NCBI RefSeq assembly: GCF_002873135.1
Contig: NZ_MCVI01000027.1
Span: 1 to 5,870, forward strand
DNA: 5,870 nt
Direction: 5' to 3'
Source: Shewanella sp. 10N.286.48.A6
Lineage (GTDB): Bacteria; Pseudomonadota; Gammaproteobacteria; Enterobacterales; Shewanellaceae
In this document: in pieces, positions 1 to 5,870 of the stretch
How the letters are laid out: each line of letters opens with the position of its first letter
How positions within the stretch are numbered: position 1 is the first letter of the stretch
The notes under the pieces: generated by a model
What the model was told of the DNA's origin: nothing
What the model saw: the letters and a program-made list of their open reading frames with translations, nothing else
Database searches by the model: none
Position numbers and translations under genes: made by a program

Positions 1-20
1 GATGTGGATGGCACCGTCAG
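1..20 (+). repeat. Terminal direct repeat, left copy (20 bp)
   Basis: The bases gatgtggatggcaccgtcag open the window and are repeated exactly as its last 20 bases. They encode DVDGTV in frame +1 at both ends. The corresponding site in module 13 (4987-5006) differs at four bases, so the match is more specific than general module similarity. Confidence 0.95.
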
Positions 21-207
21 CCTAGACTCAGTGTCATACTCTGGTACCGACGGCATATTAACGAATAATCTTGATGGCTCGGTCACTTTCTTCCCTAATG
101 AGAACTTCAACGGCGAAATCAGTCTTGATGTGGTGGTTATCGATGATGACGGCGCGACCGCTGAAACCACCGCAGGCATCACCACACTCGCGGTCAATGA
201 TGTGCCA
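1..207 (+). repeat. Tandem-95 module 1 (type B), N-terminally cut by window edge
   Basis: Residues 1-69 are the last two thirds of a module, starting inside the calcium-type loop (DVDGTVSLDSV) and ending with the linker VNDVP at residues 65-69. It matches module 13 (residues 1663-1731) at 55 of 69 positions, including the B-type features SVSYSGTDGIL and VIDDDGA. Type B lacks the usual second aspartate after DVDG, having T or S instead, and carries a DDDG cluster later in the fold. The missing 27 residues are exactly what the window's last partial module would supply. Confidence 0.85.
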
Positions 208-3200
208 TTGGTTGATGGTAACCTGGCTTACAATGTCGATGAAGATGGCACCATTACTCTCAGCCAAGAACAATTACTTGCCAATGCATCTGATGTAGAC
301 GGTGATGATTTAACCGCTGAAGGGCTTAGCGTTGCTGGTAACGCAACAGTTGTGGCGAATGACGATGGCAGCTTTACGATTACCCCAGATGCGGACTTTA
401 ATGGCGACTTAGACTTACGCTTTGATGTCTCAGATGGCACCACCACAGTGGCAACAGGTGTTGACCTCACAGTTAATCCTGTCAATGATGCACCGATTGC
501 GGGTGCCGATATTTATATTCAAGCAGAAGAAGATCAAACCGTTGGCGTTAGTCTTCGTGAAGAGCCTGCTATTCGCCTCGATGCACAACCTGAGTTTGGT
601 ATTGTGCAAGCCAATATCAATGATGAATGGGTGACGTTAGAGGTAGGACAAGAATTCGCGCCTGATACTGAAGTACGCTTTGTTGCTGATGAAACCGCAG
701 TTACTGATTCTACTCATACCAGTCAAATCGGTACCTTCGATGATAATGCGACAGTTGATGATTGGGGCACAGAAATAGATTCACATACCCGTGAATTTAC
801 TGATGGCGACTTAGTGGTTACCACCCAGAGTACAGATGGGCCGTTAGGCGCTTGGAATGGTAATACTCATATTGGCCATGGTATTGGCGATACCGATAGA
901 CAAGGTTTAAGTGGTGATGAGCAGCTAGTTATTAATGTTGAAGGTCAAGATATTAATGAAATCAGCTTCGAACTAGATGGCTTAGGTGGTTGGTTTGTTG
1001 AAGGATCTAAAAACTTCACTGAAGTAGAAATTAGGGCTTTTGATGCCGATGGTAACCTCATCGACTCACAAACTTATCATAAAGATGATAATAGTAGTTT
1101 CGAGCATACGTATACCCTTACCACGGATGAACCCGTAGCACGATTTGAGTTAGGCACAATTGAAGGTAACGGCACTTATGTGGTGCAGAATATGTCTGTA
1201 TCGCAGACGTTACCTGATGATGTGGTCTTTACATCGATTGCCGTAGATGGCACTGAAGTAACAGAAACAATTGAGCTGAACCTTCACGCTGGTGATCAAG
1301 ATATCGATTTATCTGCAGAGCTTCCTGTTGTGACAAGTTCAGAAGGGGCAGATGGTTTTGCTTCTATTGTGATAACCGAGGAGCAGTTGCTTGCACAAGC
1401 TTCTGATATTGATAGTGAAAATCTCGATATCATTAATCTTGAGTTAAACGATGAGAATGCAACGCTAACCGACAATGGTGATGGCACTTGGACCCTTACC
1501 CCAGATGAGAATTTCTCGGGGGATATTGACCTAACTTATCAAGTGACTGATGGTGAGTTAGTTGATGACAATACTATCCATATCAACTTTGCTGAGGTCA
1601 ATGATGCACCAATTGCATCTGGACCAATAGTCCTTAGCACTGAAGAAGACAACTCTATTAGCTTCACTGATGCTGATTTACTTGCGAATGCATCTGACAT
1701 TGAAGGTGATGATTTATCTATTCAAGATGTGAGTTACAGCGGTAATGCCGGTGAGTTAATTACCAATGACGATGGTAGTTACACCTTTGTTCCCAACGAA
1801 AATTTCAATGGTGACGTCGACTTAAGTTATGGCATTAGTGATGGTCAAGATGTTACAACCAATACTATTGATTTAACTGTTATCCCTGTTAATGATGTCC
1901 CTGTTGCAGGGGCGCCATTAGATTTACAAATGCTCAATGATGGCACCATGACCATTAATGCATCTAGCTTATTGTCAGGTGCAAGTGATGTTGATGGCGA
2001 TATTCTTCATATTGAAGATTTAGTGCTGACCAATCAGCTGGATGGTACTTTGGTCGACAACGGTGACAATACCTTTAGCTTCACGCCAGCAGAAGGATTT
2101 ACCGGCAATGTGTCTTTGTCATTCGAGGTTAGTGATGGCCAAGCATCTGCTCCTAGTTCATTAAATATTACCGTTGAAGAATACAACGAAGGCCCTGAAG
2201 TCTCAGGCCCAGTTGCGGTAACTGTGGATGAAGACGGCAGTATTACCCTATCTCAAGAAGAATTACTCGCCAATGCCAGTGATGTCGATGGTGATTCTCT
2301 GGCCGCAACCAATCTTGTTACCAACGATGAAAATGCGACTGTCGTACAAAATGACAATGGCAGCTTTACGATCACCCCAAGTGAAGATTTCAATGGTGAC
2401 ATCCAATTTACATACGATGTGACTGATGGTATTGAAACGGTTGCCACTGAATTAGATCTAACGGTTACGCCAGTTAATGATGCTCCAGATGTTCCTGATC
2501 TTTCATTTAATACCATGGAAGATGAAGCTATAACGGTTACTACCGAGCAGTTACTGGCTCAAGCAACGGATATAGAAGGCGATGAGTTATCTGTTGTTAA
2601 TGTCACATCGCAAGATCCAAACGTTGAAGTCATTGATAATGGCGATGGGACTTATACGCTAACCCCACAAGCGGAATACAGCGGTACCGCCAGCTTGAGC
2701 TTTGATGTCAGTGACGGCACTGATGTGGTTTCGGCCGATATTAGTCTTAATGTTGAGTTTGTAAATGATGTCCCTGAAGCTGGGCCTATTGTTGCTTCTG
2801 TAGACGAAGATGGCACAATTTTAGTTACTCAAGAAATGCTACTTGAAAATGCATCAGATCAAGATGGTGATTTCTTAAGAGCCGATGGTTTACAAACTAA
2901 CGATCCAAATGCGACCGTTGTCGATAATGGCGACGGTACCTTTAGCGTTACGCCTTCTGCTGATTTTAATGGCGATATTGTCTTTAGTTATGATGTTTCG
3001 GACGGTGAAACTGACACACCTACAGAGCTGACTCTGACAGTTAATCCAATTAATGACGCGCCTGAAGTGCAGCCGCTTAATTTTGCAATTCAAGAAGATG
3101 GAACATTAATCTTCACAGAAGAGCAATTATTGGCACAAGCGACAGATATCGAAGGTGATGAGCTTAGTATTACTGATGTATCTTACAGCGCAGATGAAGG

Positions 3201-5870
3201 TACATTGACGAATAATGGCGACGGTACTTACAGCTTCACTCCGAATGAACATTTTAGTGGCAATATTGAGGTCGATTTTAGTGTGTCAGATGGCACAGAT
3301 GAGGTATCACAAAGTATTGGTGTTGCCATCGAAGCCGTTGCTGATGCTCCTGACTTAACAGTAACAACGGGTGATGGCGATGTCGTCACTGATGAAGTGA
3401 TTGTGGTAGAGCCCGGTTCAACCACGCAACTTAATATTGATGCAAGTCTAGTGGATCAAGACCTTTCTGAAACCCTTACGGTTGAAGTAAATGGTTTACC
3501 AGAAGGTTCAGTACTGACCTATGACGGCGAAGCGCTGTTTGACGAACAAAGCAGCGGTATTACCAGTTACGACAATACCGATATTACCGTGACGTTCCAG
3601 GGCGAAACTGCCGGATATCAAAATACGGCGGGTTACTATACCGTTGATGAAGAAGGTAATATTACAGGGGTACAAATTGGTTTTGAAAATGCTTCTGAAG
3701 TGGGCTCTGGCGGTGAATTAATCCCAGGTGAATCATCCTTCACGTTTGATGTCGAGGCGGGTGAAAGCTTCAATCTATTTGTGATCCCAAATGGTTTCAA
3801 TCGTAATGACTTTGAGAATATGCAGGACGGTACATTTGAGTTCCGCGATGCCGATGGTAACCCTGCGACTATCGACTCAGTCGACCCGCAATTGGTTCAC
3901 ATTAGTGAAGATGGCGTCGAAACGCCGATTTTAAGTCAATTTGGTGATGCGATTTTCCATGGTGGCAGCAATAGCAATCTTAACGAAGATGGCATAGAGC
4001 ATACGAGAACCACACTGAATGAAGATGGCGATATTGTTTACGGTGTTGAAGATCTCTTTGGCGGCGGAGATCAAGATTTTGATGACTTCACATTTACCAT
4101 TGATGTTGGTGAAACAAATAGCCAAATTTTCCAAGGTGAAATTGTTGTTGGTGAAGATGGTAGCGTTGTTATCCCAACCACTGTGTTGGATCAAAACCTT
4201 GCAGTTACCTTCCCTGAGGATTACACCGGTTCAGCATCGTTAGAGATCATCGCAACAGCCACTGAACTGTCAAATGACGATCAATCTAGTACTGTTCAAA
4301 CGATAAACTTTGAAGTTGACCATGCGCCTGATTCTGATGCAGTTACCGCACAGGTTGATGAAGATGGCTCAATCACTATTACTCAAGCTGATTTATTAGC
4401 GAATGCGACCGATCTTGATGGTGATGATTTAGTTGCCGTTAATGTCAGCTCTGATGATGACAATGTCACATTGGTCGACAATGGTGATGGAACATACACA
4501 GTTACCCCTGATGCGGACTTCAACGGTGAAGTATCGTTTAGCTTTGATGTCAGTGATGGCGATCAAATAGTCTCCACTGAATTAAATCTAAGTGTTAACC
4601 CTGTTAATGATGCTGCTCTAGCGCAAGATCAAAGCTTTAGCATGAACGAAGACGGCGTGATCATCATTACCGATGAGCAACTGCTTGTTGGTGCCACCGA
4701 CATTGAAGGTGATAATTTAACTATCGCCGATGTGAGTTACACAGGTACCGATGGTGTGCTCACCGACAACGGTGATGGTACCCATAGCTTCGCGCCAAAT
4801 GAAAACTTTAATGGTGATGTGCAACTTGAATATGGGGTAAGCGATGGAACTGAAGTGACCCCAGCTAACATTGATATCGCTGTTGCCGATGTTAACGATG
4901 CACCGGTAGCGGGTTCAACTTCATACACAGTCAACGAAGATGGCCAAATCACCATTAGCCCTGAGCAGTTACTGGCAAACTCTAGTGATGTTGATGGTAG
5001 CGTTAGTTTAGATAGCGTGAGCTACTCAGGCACCGACGGTATTCTGGTTCAAAACTCGGACGGCTCAGTGACCTTCTCGCCAAACGAGAACTTCAATGGT
5101 GATATTAGCCTCGATATCTCAGTCATCGATGATGATGGGGCAGTGGCGCAAACCACAGCAGGCATTGAAGTCATTGCGGTGAATGATGCACCCGTTTCGG
5201 GTGATCTGGCTTACAGTGTTGATGAAGACGGCAGTATTACCCTGTCTCAAGAGCAATTGTTAGCCAATGCCAGTGATGTAGACGGTGATGACTTAACTGC
5301 TGGAAATCTAACTGGCGGTAACAACGTTACTATCACAGAAAACGACGATGGCTCATTTACCCTGACTCCTGATGCAAACTTCCATGGTGAAATGGATATA
5401 AGCTTTGATGTCTATGACGGTGGAACCACAGTTCAAGCCAACATTGATCTGACTATTAACCCTATAAATGACACAACAGTAGGAGTGGAAGATCAAGCTT
5501 ACACTGTCGAAGAAGATGGAACCTTAATCTTCACTGATGAGCAATTGCTTACGGGCGCAACAGACATCGATGGAGACGACTTATCCGTTAGTGGTGTTGA
5601 ATACAGTGGTACCGAAGGTGTATTCACTGATAATGGCGATGGAACATATAGTTTTGCGCCAAATGAGAACTTTAATGGTCAAGTTGAACTTAGCTTCTCG
5701 GTCACTGATGGAAAAGAAACCGTTGGCGCTAATATCGATATTACAGTAACTGATATTAATGATGCACCGGTAGCGGGTTCAACCTCATACACAGTCAACG
5801 AAGACGGCCAAATCACCATTAGCGCTGAGCAGTTATTAGCGAACTCAAGTGATGTGGATGGCACCGTCAG
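1..5870 (+). CDS. Giant repetitive RTX/cadherin-like adhesin, internal fragment (no start, no stop)
   Basis: Frame +1 is open across all 1,956 codons, so both ends of the gene lie outside. The protein is a chain of 14 complete or partial-pair beta-sandwich modules of 95-98 residues plus two larger non-repeat segments (residues 166-440 and 1118-1443). Modules share an E-D-G opening, an EQLL helix-like motif, an acidic D-[VI]-[DE]-GD loop, an NGDGT core and a VNDAP-type linker, as in tandem-95 / cadherin-like repeats of large bacterial adhesins. By eye it has about three lysines, about a dozen arginines, no cysteine and very many Asp/Glu. From family knowledge, such proteins are exported by type I secretion, stay anchored at the outer membrane or are released, bind calcium between modules, and mediate attachment and biofilm formation. 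No signal, RTX nonapeptide block or secretion gene is visible, so export route and anchoring are inferred. The family call is secure; the specific ligand is unknown. Confidence 0.93.
208..495 (+). repeat. Tandem-95 module 2 (type C)
   Basis: Residues 70-165, 96 residues, ending in VNDAP (161-165). It has the full canonical set: DEDGTITLSQEQLL (80-93), DVDGDDL loop, NDDGSFTITPDADFNG core and FDVSDG. It is closest to module 14 (residues 1732-1826), with a shared EQLLANASDVDGDDLTA stretch. It is the last regular module before the first non-repeat segment. Confidence 0.87.
496..1320 (+). other. Non-repeat segment 1 of the adhesin, residues 166-440
   Basis: This 275-residue stretch interrupts the 96-residue periodicity. 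Residues 166-240 are beta-rich (EEDQTVGVSL, EEPAIRLDAQPEFG, NDEWVTLEVGQEF, TEVRFVADET). Residues 241-403 form a compact Trp/Gly/Asp-rich domain listed separately. Residues 404-440 (VVFTSIAVDGTEVTETIEL) return to an Ig-like beta pattern. Residues 166-240 and 404-440 together would make about 112 residues, so one possible reading is an Ig-like module that hosts the central domain as an insertion. The period-96 modules resume at residue 441. The boundary is clear because the EQLL motif is absent throughout; the fold is inferred. Confidence 0.7.
721..1209 (+). other. Jelly-roll-like putative ligand-binding domain, residues about 241-403
   Basis: The domain opens with IGTFDDNATVDDWGTEID (243-260), continues with an aromatic/Gly loop LGAWNGNTHIGHGIGD (282-297), then LSGDEQLVINVEG and FELDGLGGWFVEG (323-335), and closes with FELGTIEGNGTYVVQNMSV (382-400). 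Alternating hydrophobic strands, exposed Trp at 255, 285 and 331, and the GxGD-type loop resemble beta-sandwich modules that bind sugars or peptides in giant marine adhesins such as the ice-binding adhesin of Marinomonas primoryensis or FrhA of Vibrio cholerae. That functional parallel is an inference from style, not a confirmed family match. It contains two of the roughly three lysines in the entire window. Confidence 0.5.
1321..1611 (+). repeat. Tandem-95 module 3
   Basis: Residues 441-537, ending in VNDAP (533-537). It has EEQLLAQASDIDSENLDI, where the usual DGD of the acidic loop is replaced by DSE, and a C-like core NGDGTWTLTPDENFSGD. Its opening (SSEGADGFASIVIT) lacks the usual EDG spacing, which is consistent with its position directly after the non-repeat segment, where the preceding linker differs. 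Confidence 0.8.
1612..1902 (+). repeat. Tandem-95 module 4 (A-like)
   Basis: Residues 538-634, 97 residues, ending in VNDVP (630-634). It shows DADLLANASDIEGDDL, the A-type DVSYSGNAGEL strand and the core FVPNENFNGDVDLSYGISDG. The opening is TEEDNSISF rather than EDGT. Confidence 0.85.
1903..2196 (+). repeat. Tandem-95 module 5 (divergent)
   Basis: Residues 635-732, 98 residues. It keeps the DVDGD loop and FSFTPAEGFTGNVSLSFEVSDG core but is the most divergent regular module: the opening acidic pair is lost (MLNDGTMTINASSLL), EQLL is replaced by SSLL, and it ends in YNEGP (728-732) instead of VNDAP. The altered linker could change calcium coordination or flexibility at this joint. Confidence 0.82.
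2197..2487 (+). repeat. Tandem-95 module 6 (type C)
   Basis: Residues 733-829, 97 residues, ending in VNDAP (825-829). It is canonical: DEDGSITLSQEELLANASDV, DVDGDSL loop, NDNGSFTITPSEDFNGDI core and YDVTDG. It resembles module 8 (TNDENATVV versus TNDPNATVV), suggesting a two-module duplication of 6-7 and 8-9. Confidence 0.86.
2488..2775 (+). repeat. Tandem-95 module 7
   Basis: Residues 830-925, 96 residues, ending in VNDVP (921-925). It has TEQLLAQATDIEGDELSV, shared almost exactly with module 9, and a core NGDGTYTLTPQAEYSG followed by FDVSDGTDVVS. The start is MEDEAITV, with Glu in place of the usual Gly after ED. Confidence 0.85.
2776..3063 (+). repeat. Tandem-95 module 8 (type C)
   Basis: Residues 926-1021, 96 residues, ending in INDAP (1017-1021). 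It reads DEDGTILVTQEMLLENASDQ, a DQDGDFL loop instead of DVDGD, then NGDGTFSVTPSADFNGDI and YDVSDG. It is the closest partner of module 6. Confidence 0.86.
3064..3351 (+). repeat. Tandem-95 module 9 (A-like)
   Basis: Residues 1022-1117, 96 residues, ending in VADAP (1113-1117), where the usual linker Asn is replaced by Ala. It contains QEDGTLIFTEEQLLAQATDI, DIEGDEL, DVSYSADEGTL and the core FTPNEHFSGNIEVDFSVSDG. It is the last regular module before the DUF4114-containing segment. Confidence 0.85.
3352..4329 (+). other. Non-repeat segment 2: Ig-like adhesin module carrying an inserted DUF4114-type domain
   Basis: Residues 1118-1443. The first part (1133-1180) has the pattern VEPGSTTQLNIDASLVDQD and LSETLTVEVNGLPEGSVL, which is the start of the common RTX-adhesin Ig-like repeat (D.D.SE.L.V.V.GLP.G..L). 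The matching second half, VVIPTTVLDQNLAVTFPEDY and TGSASLEIIATATE (1389-1422), appears only after the DUF4114-like domain (about 1195-1375). The simplest reading is one Ig-like module with DUF4114 inserted in a loop. The segment ends in DHAPDS (1440-1445), a degenerate VNDAP linker. Motif recognition is from memory, without a profile search. Confidence 0.72.
3583..4125 (+). other. DUF4114-type domain, residues about 1195-1375
   Basis: Recognised by GYQNTAGYYTVDEEGNI (1205-1221), VQIGFENASEVGSGGELIPG (1224-1243), FDVEAGESFNLFVIPNGFN (1249-1267), GTFEFRDADGNPAT (1277-1290), PQLVHISEDG (1296-1305) and the closing signature GVEDLFGGGDQDFDDFTF (1348-1365). This order is characteristic of DUF4114, a domain of unknown function found in RTX toxins, adhesins and other calcium-rich secreted proteins. 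The GGGDxDFDD cluster is a plausible metal site; that is inference. It probably serves as a ligand-binding or cap module on the stalk, with no known enzymatic role. Confidence 0.78.
4330..4617 (+). repeat. Tandem-95 module 11 (type C)
   Basis: Residues 1444-1539, 96 residues. It is canonical, with DEDGSITITQADLLANATDL, DLDGDDL, NGDGTYTVTPDADFNG and FDVSDG. It ends in VNDAA (1535-1539), so the conserved linker proline is lost. Confidence 0.86.
4618..4905 (+). repeat. Tandem-95 module 12 (type A, first copy of the A-B-C super-repeat)
   Basis: Residues 1540-1635, 96 residues, ending in VNDAP (1631-1635). It reads NEDGVIIITDEQLLVGATDI, DIEGDNL, VSYTGTDGVLTDNGDGT and FAPNENFNGDV. It is the partner of module 15, which lies 864 bp downstream and shares TDEQLL.GATDI and SFAPNENFNG. 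Confidence 0.87.
4906..5193 (+). repeat. Tandem-95 module 13 (type B)
   Basis: Residues 1636-1731, 96 residues, ending in VNDAP (1727-1731). It is the only complete B module in the window: NEDGQITISPEQLLANSSDV, DVDGSVSLDSV, SYSGTDGILVQNSDGSVTF, PNENFNGDI and VIDDDGAVAQTTAGI. Compared with other types it lacks the D in DGD after the loop and has DDDG in place of VSDG. Confidence 0.87.
5194..5478 (+). repeat. Tandem-95 module 14 (type C)
   Basis: Residues 1732-1826, 95 residues, the shortest module. It has DEDGSITLSQEQLLANASDV, DVDGDDL, NDDGSFTLTPDANFHGEM and FDVYDG, and is the homologue of module 2. It ends in INDTT (1822-1826), a linker without the alanine-proline pair. Confidence 0.86.
5479..5769 (+). 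repeat. Tandem-95 module 15 (type A, second copy)
   Basis: Residues 1827-1923, 97 residues, ending in INDAP (1919-1923). It reads EEDGTLIFTDEQLLTGATDI, DIDGDDL, NGDGTYSFAPNENFNG and FSVTDGKET. It contains one of the very few lysines in the window. It corresponds to module 12. Confidence 0.87.
5770..5870 (+). repeat. Tandem-95 module 16 (type B), C-terminally cut by window edge
   Basis: Residues 1924-1956 plus two bases. It begins VAGSTSYTVNEDGQITIS, identical to the start of module 13 except that its next residue is A where module 13 has P, and stops inside the DVDGT loop. The last 20 bases repeat the first 20 bases of the window in the same frame, so it reads straight into module 1. Confidence 0.85.
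5851..5870 (+). repeat. Terminal direct repeat, right copy (20 bp)
   Basis: Exact copy of bases 1-20, offset by 5,850 bp, a multiple of three. Merging the two copies keeps the reading frame and completes a 96-residue module. See the finding on apparent circularity. Confidence 0.95.

Larger units (their letters stand above)
4618..5870 (+). repeat. Three-module (A-B-C) higher-order tandem repeat, period 864 bp
   Basis: Modules 12-13-14 (A-B-C) are followed by module 15 (A) and the start of module 16 (B) at an exact offset of 864 bp (288 codons). Base-level identity is clearest at the A/B joint: bases 4897-4919 equal 5761-5783, and 4921-4940 equal 5785-5804. Most differences between 4897-4986 and 5761-5850 are third-position and silent. 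The A-B-C order also continues into modules 1 (B) and 2 (C) if the window ends are joined. This indicates a recent in-frame segmental duplication, gene conversion between copies, or both. Confidence 0.85.

Noticed and set aside
71..298. ATG-initiated open frames in the other forward frames (for example 71-298 and 4019-4243) as small overlapping genes
   Set aside because: Met-rich shadow translations of GATG-rich adhesin codons, without a plausible ribosome binding site or recognisable domain, and completely contained in the main frame.
2253..2516. Antisense open frames of 60-90 codons here and at several other places (for example 3931-4194)
   Set aside because: They lie opposite the conserved repeat coding sequence, recur because the repeats share codon patterns, have low-complexity Ser/Val/Thr-rich translations, and lack any sign of independent coding.
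4042..4095. RTX calcium-binding nonapeptide repeat (GGGDQDFDD)
   Set aside because: It occurs once and is not in tandem GGxGxDxUx register. It is the closing signature of the DUF4114-type domain.
1..5870. A small circular plasmid, virus or circular RNA genome, suggested by identical 20 bp ends
   Set aside because: The content is purely adhesin repeat, with no replication, capsid or mobilisation gene and no non-coding stretch. The end match falls at the same point of a repeating module, so looping within a repetitive gene explains it better.
4897..5870. CRISPR array or insertion-sequence repeats, because of regularly spaced similar sequence
   Set aside because: The spacing is about 288 bp and 864 bp, always in frame, and the similarity is protein-level and diverged at third positions. 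These are coding tandem repeats, with no palindromic repeats, spacers or transposase.

Overview
The whole window lies inside one gene. Frame +1 is open from base 1 to base 5870 with no stop codon, giving 1,956 residues, and neither the start nor the end of the gene is present. The product is the repetitive extender region of a giant secreted bacterial adhesin of the RTX / LapA / cadherin-like type. It is built from about 96-residue beta-sandwich modules (the 'tandem-95' or cadherin-like type), each with an EDG...T.EQLL opening, a D-[VI]-[DE]-GD calcium-type loop, an NGDGT..[FL]TP..[ND]F.G core and a closing VNDAP linker. The chain is extremely acidic: by eye it has about three lysines, about a dozen arginines and no cysteine, which fits a calcium-rigidified extracellular protein exported by a type I secretion system. 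The secretion signal, membrane anchor and secretion genes are not in the window. Moderate G+C and the overall style suggest a marine gammaproteobacterium (Vibrio, Shewanella, Pseudoalteromonas or similar), but nothing here fixes the genus.

Layout (residues of the open frame): a partial module (1-69); module 2 (70-165); a 275-residue non-repeat segment (166-440) containing a Trp/Gly/Asp-rich jelly-roll-like domain (about 241-403); seven modules (441-1117); a 326-residue segment (1118-1443) in which a DUF4114-type domain (about 1195-1375) appears to be spliced into an Ig-like module; five modules (1444-1923); and a partial module (1924-1956). The ordinary modules probably act as a calcium-stiffened stalk, and the two non-repeat domains are the likely ligand-binding or spacer elements. 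The last modules follow a three-module A-B-C higher-order repeat of 864 bp.

The most notable structural point is that the first 20 bases equal the last 20 bases. Joining the ends gives 5,850 bp = 1,950 codons exactly, keeps the frame open, and turns the two partial end modules (27 + 69 residues) into one normal 96-residue module. The window therefore looks like an endless ORF on an apparent circle. The likeliest explanation is an assembly loop through a repetitive adhesin gene, or a true multi-kilobase in-frame tandem super-repeat, rather than a plasmid or virus.

There is no non-coding stretch. I see no promoter, terminator, RNA gene, insertion sequence or CRISPR array.
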